A stretch of 34,119 bases of DNA from JAYFRE01 sp034926235 (GCA_034926235.1 JAYFRE010000021.1:1-34119), one strand, 5' to 3'. Counted from the stretch's first letter, positions 1-9,155 are shown. Translations and numbers: made by a program. The notes: generated by a model from the letters alone, not told the origin.

Positions 1-32
1 ACAACCGCATCTACCATCTGTGCGCCTGCTGA
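1..32 (+). CDS. 3' end of an upstream gene, probably first UAAP (DUF1989) protein
   Basis: An open frame enters from the left edge and reads NRIYHLCAC before a TGA at 30-32. It stops 15 nt before the ATG of the next gene, with a purine-rich Shine-Dalgarno stretch between them, so it looks like the preceding gene of the same operon. In guanidine/urea-carboxylase operons two DUF1989 paralogues (UAAP1 and UAAP2) normally sit side by side, so this is inferred to be the partner subunit. Nine residues are too few to prove the family. Confidence 0.45.
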   Translation, partial: NRIYHLCAC

Positions 33-47
33 AGGGGGAAGAAGGAC

Positions 48-701
48 ATGATCAAGGAAAGCATCTTCTCGCCCGCCGACGCCGCCTATCGCCGCGTGAT
101 CGAGGCCGGCGACTACTGGATGGAGATCGTCCGGGCCGGCCAGATCTTCCGCATTCTCGACCTGGAAGGCAATCAAGCCGCCGACACATTGTTCTTTTCG
201 GCCGCCGATCCATCCGAACGCTATTCAGCCATCGACACCATCCGCGAACAGGGCAACATCTATCTCAGCACCGGCAGCAAGCTCTATTCCCAGGACGGGA
301 ATGTGATGCTGGAAATCACCGCCGACACCGTCGGACGGCACGACACGCTGGGCGGGGCCTGCGCCACCGAATCGAACACGGTCCGCTATGCGCTGGACAA
401 GAAGACCATGCATGCCTGCCGCGATTCCTGGATGCTGGCGGTAGCGGAAAACGACCATTTCGGCCTGACCAAGCGCGACATTTCGCACAACATCAATTTC
501 TTCATGAATGTGCCGGTCACGCCCGAAGGCGGCCTGACCTTCGAAGACGGCCTGTCCGCGGCCGGGCGCTATGTCGAGATGACGGCCAGGATGGATGTCA
601 TCGTGCTGATCTCGAATTGCCCCCAGCTCAACAATCCCTGCAACGCCTACAACCCCACGCCGGTCGAAGTGATGGTGTGGGACAAAGCGTCCGCGGCCTG
701 A
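48..701 (+). CDS. Urea/guanidine carboxylase-associated protein (UAAP2, DUF1989), likely carboxyguanidine deiminase subunit
   Basis: A 217-aa soluble protein of the DUF1989 family. Family traits seen are the early GNQAADTLF segment (residues about 41-49), the central GGACATESN stretch and the C-terminal NNPCNAYNPTP motif, whose cysteine is a plausible metal or active-site ligand. Such proteins occur as a pair beside carboxylases of this type. The pair is known to form carboxyguanidine deiminase, which hydrolyses N-carboxyguanidine to allophanate and ammonia. The ATG is preceded by GGAAGAAGG at good spacing. It lies 19 nt upstream of the carboxylase gene with an AAAGAGG site in the gap, so the two are co-transcribed. 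The assignment as UAAP2 rather than UAAP1 rests on length and C-terminus and is likely but not certain. Confidence 0.85.
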   Translation: MIKESIFSPADAAYRRVIEAGDYWMEIVRAGQIFRILDLEGNQAADTLFFSAADPSERYSAIDTIREQGNIYLSTGSKLYSQDGNVMLEITADTVGRHDTLGGACATESNTVRYALDKKTMHACRDSWMLAVAENDHFGLTKRDISHNINFFMNVPVTPEGGLTFEDGLSAAGRYVEMTARMDVIVLISNCPQLNNPCNAYNPTPVEVMVWDKASAA

Positions 702-720
702 CCGACAAAGAGGTTCCAAC

Positions 721-3700
721 ATGTTCGACACGGTCCTGGTCGCCAACCGGGGCGCGATCGCCTGCCGCATTTTCCGGACGCTGAAGCGGATGGGAATCGG
801 TTCGGTCGCGGTCTATTCCGAAGCCGACCGCCATTCCCTGCACCGCCGAAGCGCCGACCGCGCGGTCTGCATCGGCCCCGCCCCGGCAGCGCAAAGCTAT
901 CTCGACATCGACGCCATCATCGAAGCCTGCAAATGCACCGGTGCCAAAGCCGTGCATCCCGGCTATGGATTTTTGTCGGAGAACGTGGCCTTCGCCGAAC
1001 GGCTGGCCCGTGAGGGAATCCGCTTCATCGGCCCCTCGCCCGAGCATCTGCGCATCTTCGGGTTAAAACACACCGCGCGCGACGCCGCCCGGGCCTGCGG
1101 CGTGCCGCTGCTGCCCGGCACCGGCCTGCTGCCCGATCTGGATGCGGCACGGTCGGCGGCGGAAGCCATCGGCTATCCCGTCATGATCAAAAGCACCGCC
1201 GGCGGCGGCGGCATCGGCCTGCAACTCTGCGCTTCGGCCGACGAATTGCCGGCGCGGTTTGAAACCGTGCGCCGTCTGTCCGAAAACAATTTCAAGGATG
1301 GCGGACTCTATCTCGAAAAATACGTCGCGCAGGCCCGCCATATCGAAGTGCAGATCTTCGGCGACGGCCGGGGCAAGATATTGGCCCTGGGCGAGCGCGA
1401 CTGCTCGCTTCAGCGGCGTAACCAAAAAGTGGTCGAGGAAACGCCCGCGCCGCGCCTTCCCTCTGCCTTGCGCACCGCGCTGATGGACGCCGCCTGCGAT
1501 CTTGGCCGCCACGTCGCCTATGAATCGGCGGGCACGGTCGAATTCATTTATGACGAAGCGGCGGCGCGTTTCTATTTCCTGGAAGTCAACACCCGTCTTC
1601 AGGTCGAGCATGGCGTCACCGAACAGGTCACCGGTGTCGATCTGGTGGAATGGATGGTGCGCCAAGCGGCGGGCGAGCCGCTCGCGATGACCGCGCCGGA
1701 ACCGAAAGGGGCCTCGATCCAGGTCCGGCTCTATGCCGAAGACCCCGGCAAGGGATTCCGTCCCAGTTCGGGCCGTCTGACCCATGTCCGCCTCCCCGAG
1801 GGTGCGCGCATCGATGGCTGGATAGAAAGCGGCACGGACGTTTCGCCTTTCTACGACCCGATGCTGGCCAAGATCATCGTCACCGGCGGCGACCGCGCCC
1901 AGGCCCTGACCACATTGCGGGCCGTTCTGGATAAAACCGAGATCTACGGCATCGAGACCAATCTCGATTATCTGCGCGCCATCGCCGCCTCCGACATGCT
2001 GGCCGACGCCCGGATCAGCACCCGCGCCCTGGGCGATTTCCCCTACCATCCCCGCACCGTCGATGTCCTGTCCCCCGGCGCACAAAGCAGCCTGCAAGAC
2101 TGGCCGGGACGGCTGGGTCATTGGGATGTCGGCGTGCCGCCCAGCGGACCGATGGACGCCCTGTCGCATCGCCTGGCCAACCGGCTGGTGGGCAATCCCG
2201 CCGACGCGGCCACGCTGGAAGTCACCCTGTCCGGCCCGACGCTGCGTTTCAACACCTGCGCCACCATCGCCCTGACCGGGGCCGATATGGGTGCTGTGCT
2301 GGACGGGATGCCGGTGCCGCCCTGGCAGGCGGTGGCGGTGGCCGCCGGACAGACCCTGGCCATCGGCGCGGCCAAAGGGCCGGGCAACCGCGCCTATCTG
2401 GCGGTCCGCCACGGTTTCGACGCCCCGCTTTATCTGAACAGCCGCGCCACCTTCACGCTGGGAGGATTCGGCGGTCATGGCGTCGGAGCCTTGCGCACCG
2501 GCGATGTCTTGCGTCTCAACGCATCCGGCGGCGGCGCGCCCCACGCCCTGCCCCTGCCCCAGACCTTGCGGCCCGAGCTTGTCCATGATTGGCGCGTCGG
2601 CGTGTTGATCGGCCCGCATGGCGCGCCTGATTTCTTCACCGAATCCGACATCGCCACCCTGTTTGAAGCGGAATATGAGGTGCATTTCAACAGCGCCCGC
2701 ACCGGCGTCCGCCTGATCGGCCCCAAGCCCGACTGGGCCCGCACCGATGGCGGCGAGGCCGGGCTGCACCCCTCGAACATCCATGACAACGCCTATGCGG
2801 TCGGCGCGCTGGATTTCACCGGCGACATGCCGATCATCCTGGGGCCCGACGGCCCGTCCCTGGGCGGCTTCGTCTGCCCGGTCACCATCGCCAGCGCGGA
2901 ACTATGGAAGATCGGCCAGTTGAAGCCGGGCGACCGGCTGCGCTTCGTGCGGCTGGATATGGATCAAGCCGAGGCCCTGCGCCATGCCCAGGAAGCGGCG
3001 ATCCGCGACCTGTCGCCCGTCGCCGCCCCCGCTTTGGCCCCGCCAAAGATGGAAAGCCCGGTTCTCGCCCGCTTCCGCGAAGGCAATGACGCGGTGATTC
3101 TGCGCCAATCGGGCGACGACAATCTGCTGGTAGAATTCGGCCCGTTGGAACTGGACCTGACCTTGCGGTTCCAGGCCCATGCGCTGATGCGCCGCCTTCA
3201 GGCCGAAAAGATGCCGGGCCTGATCGATCTGACGCCGGGCATCCGCTCGCTTCAGCTTCATGTCGATCCAGACCGATTGCCTATTTCCAGGCTGCGCGGC
3301 CTGCTGGCCCAGGCCGTGGCCGATCTGCCGCCGGTGGACGAGATCGAGGTGCCGACGCGCATTGTGCATATGCCGCTGTCCTGGGACGATGAATCGACCC
3401 AACTCGCCATCCGCAAATATCAGGAACTCGTCCGCCCCGATGCGCCCTGGTGCCCGTCGAACATCGAGTTCATCCGCCGCATCAACGGTCTTGCCGACGA
3501 ACAGGCGGTCAAGGACATCGTCTTCAACGCGCATTATCTCGTCCTGGGCCTGGGCGACGTCTATCTCGGCGCGCCGGTGGCGACGCCGCTCGATCCGCGT
3601 CACCGGTTGGTCACCACCAAATACAATCCCGCCCGCACCTGGACGCCGGAAAACGCCGTCGGCATCGGCGGCGCCTATATGTGCGTCTACGGCATGGAAG

Positions 3701-4311
3701 GACCCGGCGGCTACCAATTCGTCGGCCGCACGGTCCAGGTCTGGAACACCTATCGCCAGACCGCCGATTTCACCGGCGGCAAACCCTGGCTGCTGCGCTT
3801 CTTCGACCAGATCCGCTTCTTTCCCGTATCCGCCCAAGAACTGGCCGAGGCCCGCGACGATTTCCCCTATGGCGGTTATCGGCTGAAGACCGAGGAATCG
3901 GTGTTCCGGCTGGCCGATTACCGCCGGTTCCTGACCGAAAACGCCGACGGGATCGCCGCCTTCAAGACCCGCCAGCAGACCGCCTTCGAGGCTGAACGCC
4001 AGCGTTGGCGCGATCTCGGCCTCGCGGCCTATGTCTCCGAGGAGGACGCCGCCACGCCTCTGGAAAAGGAACCGCCCCTGCCCGAGGGCTGGGTCGCGGC
4101 GGAAACGCCCATTCCCGGCAATGTCTGGAAAATCCTGGCTTCGCCGGGCCAGAAGATCCGGACCGGCGACCCCGTGGCCGTACTGGAATCGATGAAGATG
4201 GAAATGGGCGTGGACAGCCCCTGCACCGGCACGGTGCGCGAGATTCTGTGCCAGACCGGCAGGACCGTGCTGTCCGGCCAGCGCCTGATGCTGATCGAGA
4301 AGGAGAATTGA
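721..4311 (+). CDS. Biotin-dependent guanidine/urea carboxylase
   Basis: A 1196-aa single-chain carboxylase. Residues 1-450 are a biotin carboxylase with the ATP-grasp glycine-rich loop (AGGGGIG, about 160-166). Next comes a KipA-like carboxyltransferase half (about 455-770) opening with SLQDWPGRLG, then a KipI-like half (about 780-1020, including YNPARTW and GIGGAYMCVYGMEGPGGYQFVGRT split over the domain). A C-terminal biotin carrier domain follows, with the biotinyl lysine K1159 in ESMKMEM. The enzyme carboxylates guanidine (or urea) using ATP and bicarbonate. In the carboxyltransferase site the sequence reads ALDFTGD with Asp698. As I recall the published comparison, guanidine carboxylases have Asp here and yeast urea carboxylase has Asn (INFTGD). 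Together with the flanking DUF1989 gene this favours guanidine as the natural substrate. Unlike yeast DUR1,2, the allophanate hydrolase is a separate gene, starting one base after this stop. Confidence 0.9.
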   Translation: MFDTVLVANRGAIACRIFRTLKRMGIGSVAVYSEADRHSLHRRSADRAVCIGPAPAAQSYLDIDAIIEACKCTGAKAVHPGYGFLSENVAFAERLAREGIRFIGPSPEHLRIFGLKHTARDAARACGVPLLPGTGLLPDLDAARSAAEAIGYPVMIKSTAGGGGIGLQLCASADELPARFETVRRLSENNFKDGGLYLEKYVAQARHIEVQIFGDGRGKILALGERDCSLQRRNQKVVEETPAPRLPSALRTALMDAACDLGRHVAYESAGTVEFIYDEAAARFYFLEVNTRLQVEHGVTEQVTGVDLVEWMVRQAAGEPLAMTAPEPKGASIQVRLYAEDPGKGFRPSSGRLTHVRLPEGARIDGWIESGTDVSPFYDPMLAKIIVTGGDRAQALTTLRAVLDKTEIYGIETNLDYLRAIAASDMLADARISTRALGDFPYHPRTVDVLSPGAQSSLQDWPGRLGHWDVGVPPSGPMDALSHRLANRLVGNPADAATLEVTLSGPTLRFNTCATIALTGADMGAVLDGMPVPPWQAVAVAAGQTLAIGAAKGPGNRAYLAVRHGFDAPLYLNSRATFTLGGFGGHGVGALRTGDVLRLNASGGGAPHALPLPQTLRPELVHDWRVGVLIGPHGAPDFFTESDIATLFEAEYEVHFNSARTGVRLIGPKPDWARTDGGEAGLHPSNIHDNAYAVGALDFTGDMPIILGPDGPSLGGFVCPVTIASAELWKIGQLKPGDRLRFVRLDMDQAEALRHAQEAAIRDLSPVAAPALAPPKMESPVLARFREGNDAVILRQSGDDNLLVEFGPLELDLTLRFQAHALMRRLQAEKMPGLIDLTPGIRSLQLHVDPDRLPISRLRGLLAQAVADLPPVDEIEVPTRIVHMPLSWDDESTQLAIRKYQELVRPDAPWCPSNIEFIRRINGLADEQAVKDIVFNAHYLVLGLGDVYLGAPVATPLDPRHRLVTTKYNPARTWTPENAVGIGGAYMCVYGMEGPGGYQFVGRTVQVWNTYRQTADFTGGKPWLLRFFDQIRFFPVSAQELAEARDDFPYGGYRLKTEESVFRLADYRRFLTENADGIAAFKTRQQTAFEAERQRWRDLGLAAYVSEEDAATPLEKEPPLPEGWVAAETPIPGNVWKILASPGQKIRTGDPVAVLESMKMEMGVDSPCTGTVREILCQTGRTVLSGQRLMLIEKEN

Positions 4312-4312
4312 A

Positions 4313-6103
4313 ATGACCCTGGACATGACCCTGGAAGGCATCTCGGCCTTCCTGGCTGCGGGCGGCAGCGTCGAAGCGGTGGCGGCTGAAGCCTGCGACA
4401 GGATCGAGGCTTACCTGGATAAAGCGGTGTGGATCGGCCTGCGTCCCCGGGCCGAAATTCTGGCCGAAGCCCGCGCCCTGGACGCGAACCCCGGTCCGCG
4501 CGGGCCACTGCATGGCGTTCCCTTTGCGGTGAAAGACAATATCGACGTCGCCGGGCTGCCGACCACGGCGGCCTGCCCCGCTTTCTCTTATGTCCCCGGC
4601 CGGGACGCGACCGTGGTGGCCAAACTGCGGACCGCCGGGGCCATCGTCATCGGCAAGACCAATTTGGACCAGTTCGCCACCGGATTGGTCGGCGTCCGTT
4701 CCCCCTATGGCGCGCCGCGCAGCGTCTTTGATCCGGCGTTCGTCTCGGGCGGCTCCAGCTCGGGTTCCGCCGTGGCCGTCGCCGCCGGTCTGGTCGCCTT
4801 CGCCCTGGGCACCGACACCGCCGGATCGGGCCGCGTCCCCGCCGCCTTCAACAATCTGGTCGGCGTCAAACCGACCAAAGGGCTGTTGAGCGCCGCCGGT
4901 GTCGTTCCCGCCTGCCGTTCGGTCGATTGCGTCACCATTCTCGCCGCCTCGGCCAGCGAGGGCACGAGGGTGCGCCATATCGCCCAGGGCCATGATTCAG
5001 CAGACCCCTATTCCCGTCAGCCGCGCCCGGCCGATCTGCCCCGGACCGGCCTTCGCATCGGCGTCCCCCGTCCCGATCAGCGGGAATTCTTCGGCAACGC
5101 CGCCTATGCCGATTTGTTCGAGCGCGCCATCCTGATCCAGGCCGAGCTGGGCGCAACGATCGTCGAAATCGATTTCGCCCCCTTCCGCGACGCCGCCCAA
5201 CTGCTTTATGGCGGCCCCTGGGTCGCCGAGCGGCTGGCCGCCGTCGAACCGTTGCTGAATGAAAATCCCGGCTCGTTCGATCCCGCCGTGCGCCGGATCG
5301 TCGAAAGCGCCCACGTCTTTTCGGCGGTGGACGCCTTTCGCGGCCAATATGAACTGGCCCGGCTGGGGCAGTTGGCCGATGCGGAATGGGCCCGGATGGA
5401 TGCGATGCTGCTGCCGACCGCGCCCACCCATCACAAGGTCGCCGACGTGCTGGCCGATCCCATCCGGCTCAACAGCCAATTGGGCCATTACACCAATTTC
5501 GCCAATCTGCTGGATTGCGCCGCCATCGCCATTCCCGCCGGTTTCACCGCCGCCGGCATGCCCTTTGGCGTGATGCTGGTCGGGCCGGCTTTCAGCGACG
5601 ACGCATTGGCGTTCCACGCCGACCGGCTGCATCGCGCCCTGGAACCCAGCCATGGCGGAAAGCGGGAGCCTTTGCCCGCATCCGCCGCCAATGACGGGAA
5701 CGAAACGACGATCATGCTCGCCGTGGTCGGAGCACATCTGACCGGCCAGCCCCTGAACGGGCAATTGACCGAACGCGGTGCGCGGCTGGCGGCGCGGACC
5801 CGGACCGCGCCCCATTACCGTCTGTTCGCCCTGACGGGCGCCACGCCGCCCAAGCCGGGCCTGATGGCAGCCCCCGGATTCCAAGGCCCCGGCATCGCGG
5901 TCGAGCTTTGGGAGATGGACGCCGCCGCCTTCGGACGCGTTACCGCCCTGGTCCCGCCGCCTTTGGCGATCGGCTCGCTGCAATTGGCCGATGGACGCTG
6001 GGTCAAGGGGTTCGTCTGCGAGCCTCAGGGACTCGAAGGGGCCGAGGACATCACCGGCTTCGGCGGATGGCTCGCCTATCGTCAGGCGACCAACGCCGCC
6101 TGA
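4313..6103 (+). CDS. atzF: Allophanate hydrolase
   Basis: A 596-aa enzyme of the usual AtzF/DUR1 length that converts allophanate to ammonia and CO2, the last step of urea/guanidine carboxylase pathways. The N-terminal amidase-signature domain (about 1-450) shows the Ser-cisSer-Lys triad: Lys74 in FAVKDN, the GGSSSGS loop at 146-152, and Ser172 in DTAGSGRVPA. The C-terminal domain (about 470-596, starting AVVGAHLTGQPLN) is the allophanate-hydrolase-specific domain, which in studied enzymes handles the N-carboxycarbamate intermediate. The ATG follows the carboxylase TGA by one base, and AAGGAGAA sits inside the end of that gene, so translation is coupled. It is the last gene of the operon and converges on the sulfur cluster. 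The symbol is by family; the substrate comes from the guanidine route rather than atrazine degradation. Confidence 0.92.
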   Translation: MTLDMTLEGISAFLAAGGSVEAVAAEACDRIEAYLDKAVWIGLRPRAEILAEARALDANPGPRGPLHGVPFAVKDNIDVAGLPTTAACPAFSYVPGRDATVVAKLRTAGAIVIGKTNLDQFATGLVGVRSPYGAPRSVFDPAFVSGGSSSGSAVAVAAGLVAFALGTDTAGSGRVPAAFNNLVGVKPTKGLLSAAGVVPACRSVDCVTILAASASEGTRVRHIAQGHDSADPYSRQPRPADLPRTGLRIGVPRPDQREFFGNAAYADLFERAILIQAELGATIVEIDFAPFRDAAQLLYGGPWVAERLAAVEPLLNENPGSFDPAVRRIVESAHVFSAVDAFRGQYELARLGQLADAEWARMDAMLLPTAPTHHKVADVLADPIRLNSQLGHYTNFANLLDCAAIAIPAGFTAAGMPFGVMLVGPAFSDDALAFHADRLHRALEPSHGGKREPLPASAANDGNETTIMLAVVGAHLTGQPLNGQLTERGARLAARTRTAPHYRLFALTGATPPKPGLMAAPGFQGPGIAVELWEMDAAAFGRVTALVPPPLAIGSLQLADGRWVKGFVCEPQGLEGAEDITGFGGWLAYRQATNAA

Positions 6104-6107
6104 CGGC

Positions 6108-6139
6108 AAAAAGCGGCGCGCGAATGTTCAGCGCGCCGC
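6108..6139 (-). terminator. Rho-independent terminator of the sulfur operon
   Basis: A perfect 9-bp stem (GCGGCGCGC at 6113-6121 pairing with GCGCGCCGC at 6131-6139) is followed on the minus strand by TTTTT (6112-6108). The 5' arm lies in the last codons of the PLP-enzyme gene and the loop holds its stop codon. On the plus strand there is no T-run, so allophanate hydrolase transcripts are probably not ended by it in the classical way. Confidence 0.8.
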
Positions 6140-7303
6140 GTCCAGGGCCTGGTCGAAATCCGCAATCAGATCGGCGGCAGCCTCCAGCCCCACCGACAGA
6201 CGCAGCAGATCCTTCGGCACCGGCGAGGTCGGCCCTTCGATGCTGGCCCGGTGTTCGACCAGGCTTTCCACACCGCCCAGCGAGGTTGCGCGCTTCCACA
6301 GCCGCAGCCGGCCCGCGACGGCGACCGCGCCCGCCTCACCGCCTTTGACGCGCACCGACACCATGCCGCCGAAGCCGCCTTGCATCTGACGCACCGCCAG
6401 ATCGTGGCCGGGAAAATCCTCCAATCCCGGATACAGAACCTGAACGATGCCGTCATGCGCCGCCAGCGTCCGGGCCAGGGTCAAGGCGCTGGCGCATTGC
6501 CAGCGCACACGGGCGAACAGGGTGCGCATGCCCCGTTGCAGCAGCCACGCCTCGAACGGGCCCAGCACGCCGCCATTCTGGGCCTGAACCTGCCGGACCC
6601 GATCCCAGTAATCGTCACGGGCGGCGGTGGTCAGCGTACCCGCCACCACGTCGGAATGGCCGCCCAGATATTTGGTCGCCGAATGCATGACCAGATCGGC
6701 CCCCAACGCCAACGGGCGGGTCAGGACCGGGGTCGCCACGGTCGAATCGACCGCCAGCCGCGCCCCCGCCTCATGCGCCAGAACGGCAATAGCGGCGATG
6801 TCCGCGACCGACCATAAGGGGTTGGCGGGACTTTCCAGCCAGACCAGCTTTGTCCGCCCGGGGCGCAAGGCGGCCTTCACCTCTTCTAAATCGGACATGT
6901 CGGCCAGATCGACGCTAAGCCCCCAGCGGGTGGCGAAGCCCAGCAGCCAGGCGCGCAAGGCCCAATACATGACCTTGGGCGCAACGACATGATCGCCGGG
7001 CGACAAGGCCTGGAAGGCGGCCGTCGCTGCGGCCATGCCCGATCCGAACAAGAGGGTCTGGCTGCCGCCTTCCAAGGCGGTCAGGGTGTCGGCGGGCGCG
7101 TCATAGGTCGGATTATCCACACGCGAATAGACCCGCCCCCGCGCATAGCCGAGATCAGCGTCGCGCTCGAAGGTGGTGGAAAGATGGATCGGCGGAATGA
7201 TCGCCCCGGTCGGCGGATCGATCCGGCCCAGGGCCTGGGCCGCCACGGTTTCCGGACACGGCCTTGCATCCTCGCTCTGCGTGTCCATCGGGGGAACGGT
7301 CAT
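6128..7303 (-). CDS. Cys/Met-metabolism PLP-dependent enzyme (cystathionine gamma-synthase/lyase family)
   Basis: A 391-aa fold-type I PLP enzyme. Seen are the Tyr-Ser-Arg-x-x-Asn-Pro-Thr phosphate-binding segment (Y59-R61), the Asp of AVDSTVATP (D186), and the Schiff-base lysine K211 in SATKYLGGHSD. The family includes cystathionine gamma-synthase, beta- and gamma-lyases, and O-acyl-homoserine sulfhydrylases. The residues seen do not decide between them. I chose the ATG at 7303, which has AAGAGG about 10 nt upstream. A GTG at 7312 in the same frame would put the ribosome site too close. It follows the TusA-fusion gene by 62 nt on the same strand and ends in a terminator. Context suggests it either accepts sulfur relayed by the upstream proteins or releases sulfide to them from an amino acid. 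Confidence 0.85.
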   Translation of the reverse strand: MTVPPMDTQSEDARPCPETVAAQALGRIDPPTGAIIPPIHLSTTFERDADLGYARGRVYSRVDNPTYDAPADTLTALEGGSQTLLFGSGMAAATAAFQALSPGDHVVAPKVMYWALRAWLLGFATRWGLSVDLADMSDLEEVKAALRPGRTKLVWLESPANPLWSVADIAAIAVLAHEAGARLAVDSTVATPVLTRPLALGADLVMHSATKYLGGHSDVVAGTLTTAARDDYWDRVRQVQAQNGGVLGPFEAWLLQRGMRTLFARVRWQCASALTLARTLAAHDGIVQVLYPGLEDFPGHDLAVRQMQGGFGGMVSVRVKGGEAGAVAVAGRLRLWKRATSLGGVESLVEHRASIEGPTSPVPKDLLRLSVGLEAAADLIADFDQALDAAR

Positions 7304-7365
7304 ATCGGTCACACCTCTTCATGCGCAATCAGCGATGCAACGGATACGCCTTTCCCAAGCCGGCC

Positions 7366-9153
7366 TCAATCACCCTTCTTCTCGATCAGCAGCGCCCATG
7401 CGTCGCCGATCCTGGTCCGGTCCAAAATCCGATGGCCTTCATCCTCGACCGAAAGCGGCACATTGCGGATCGGGTCGCCATCGGCCAGAATCACCCGCAA
7501 CCGCTGGCCGGCATTCATCGCGTAAAGATCGAACTTCACTTTCAGGAAATTCATCGGGCATTGCACGGTCCGGTAATCGCGCTCGACATCGGCGGCGATC
7601 GTCTCGGTCTGCGCTTCCTCCGGCTCCATCTCGACGGCAAAGCGCAAATCGCCGTCCAGGGTGCGATAGAGCGCCAGAACCGATTCCAGCAGACCCGCCA
7701 CCTCCGCCTCGTGACCGGCAAGAAAATCCCCGCCATGCCGGGCCGCCCGGCCGATGATTCCGCCATAAGCCGGATCGACCAGCCCGGTTTTCAGGAAATA
7801 GCGCTGAAACGCAGCGAACGCCGCCTCGTCGTCCTCTGTTTCGATTTCCTTTGCCGCCAACAGCGCGCGCACGGCCAAACACAGGGTCCGATAAAGCGCG
7901 CCGGTCTTGTCCGTACCGCCCCGCCGCACGGCGTCGAACGACCGGCGAGCGCCGCGCAGATCGGCCTCGATCCGGTCGAACGGCTCATTCGCCGGATCAT
8001 CCTCCTCAAAAACCGACGAGGAACACGCACCGAACCGGTCCCGAATCAGCGCCCAAAGCGCGCCGAGCCGCGCTTTGGGAATGCCGTACAAGATCAATCC
8101 CGCCTCCTCCATCCCGATACGAACCATCGATCCATCCAGCGGGTCCAGGAACGCCGCCAGCGCCCTCATCCCATCGGGCGGCAGAGCGCCCGGCAAAGCC
8201 GGCACCCACACCGAAACCAATCCATCCGAACGTTGGGCCGAAACACATTCAGCCCGCCAGGAATGGAACGCCGGATCGTCGGGAAAACAAAAGTCGGGGA
8301 GCGGGGTGGTGCGCATTTCCGCCAACGGCTCAATAACCAGGAGCGGCTCGGCGAACAGCCGCAGCCTTTCTTCCGCATAGGCCGCGCGGAAACCGTCATC
8401 GCCCAGCTTGGCCCGCAGCAGACGCAACCGCCAGCCGGCGCGGCATCGACCACCGAACCGCGCGGACAAACGCCGAATCGCTTCGGACACCCGCCCGGCT
8501 TCGTCCGCCGGGATGAAATCATGCAGGCAAAGCGTGTCTTCCGGGCCGGCTCCAACGCTGCCGCCGACATGGACGCGAAACCCATTGCCCTCCTGCCCAG
8601 CTATGGCGATGAAACCAAGATCGCAGGCCAACGCCTGGCCGGCGGCGGATGGCCCGCCGGCAAAGCAGACCGACAAGACACCCGGCAGAACGTCTTCGTT
8701 TGGCCGGGCCGCCAGAAAATGGGCAAGGGCAAGGGCGCAGGAACCGGGATCGAGAATCGCGTTGGCCGCATCATTATCGGATGCGGCCAGAACGGCGACA
8801 TCCCCTCTTCCCCCCGATAATCCCGCCACCGCAAGGGCGCGAAGGACCGGCAGGACGGCATCGAGTGCAAGACCATGGAAACGGATTGCCTGCCTCCCGG
8901 CCGGGTACAGGGATGCCGGCGCGTGACGCTCCGCTATTCCGGCCAGCATGGCGAGCTGATCCGGGGTGACGACACCGCCCGGAACCGGGAACCGCAGCCG
9001 GTAGCGTCCTTTCCGGCGCTGTTCATCGACGCCGAACGAGGCCAAATGGCCGGCCAGCGCCGCCGCATCCAGCGCCCCCTCCTCGAACGCCGCGATGGCG
9101 TCTTTCAACGCACCCAATTCGGCGGCAACATTTTCCGAAATCCGATGAAGCAT
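7366..9153 (-). CDS. Degenerate sulfite/nitrite reductase-like protein fused to C-terminal TusA domain
   Basis: A 595-aa protein. Residues about 45-110 and 290-360 look like the two ferredoxin-like half domains of siroheme reductases, and 120-205 resembles the siroheme/4Fe-4S segment, ending in GFRVHVGG. The canonical C-x5-C and C-x3-C ligands are mostly gone. By my hand alignment the first Cys is Ile133, the second is kept (Cys139), and the third and fourth read Gly167 and Ala171. A roughly 150-residue helical linker leads to a TusA-like sulfurtransferase domain (about 525-595) whose conserved Cys532 is kept in QCPMNF, where CPxP is usual. It may carry sulfur as a persulfide; reduction of sulfite seems unlikely. 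The ATG at 9153 starts 2 nt after the TGA of the MoeB-like gene, so coupling is expected. An in-frame ATG at 9195 would overlap that gene by 40 nt and is less likely. Confidence 0.75.
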   Translation of the reverse strand: MLHRISENVAAELGALKDAIAAFEEGALDAAALAGHLASFGVDEQRRKGRYRLRFPVPGGVVTPDQLAMLAGIAERHAPASLYPAGRQAIRFHGLALDAVLPVLRALAVAGLSGGRGDVAVLAASDNDAANAILDPGSCALALAHFLAARPNEDVLPGVLSVCFAGGPSAAGQALACDLGFIAIAGQEGNGFRVHVGGSVGAGPEDTLCLHDFIPADEAGRVSEAIRRLSARFGGRCRAGWRLRLLRAKLGDDGFRAAYAEERLRLFAEPLLVIEPLAEMRTTPLPDFCFPDDPAFHSWRAECVSAQRSDGLVSVWVPALPGALPPDGMRALAAFLDPLDGSMVRIGMEEAGLILYGIPKARLGALWALIRDRFGACSSSVFEEDDPANEPFDRIEADLRGARRSFDAVRRGGTDKTGALYRTLCLAVRALLAAKEIETEDDEAAFAAFQRYFLKTGLVDPAYGGIIGRAARHGGDFLAGHEAEVAGLLESVLALYRTLDGDLRFAVEMEPEEAQTETIAADVERDYRTVQCPMNFLKVKFDLYAMNAGQRLRVILADGDPIRNVPLSVEDEGHRILDRTRIGDAWALLIEKKGD

Positions 9154-9155
9154 GA

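Noticed and set aside
1063..2784. 573-aa minus-strand open frame opposite the carboxylase gene
   Set aside because: Shadow frame; the plus-strand biotin carboxylase is certain.
7304..7365. Room for a ThiS/MoaD-like carrier gene inside the sulfur cluster
   Set aside because: The 62-nt gap is far too short, and the TusA-fusion protein ends in KKGD rather than Gly-Gly.
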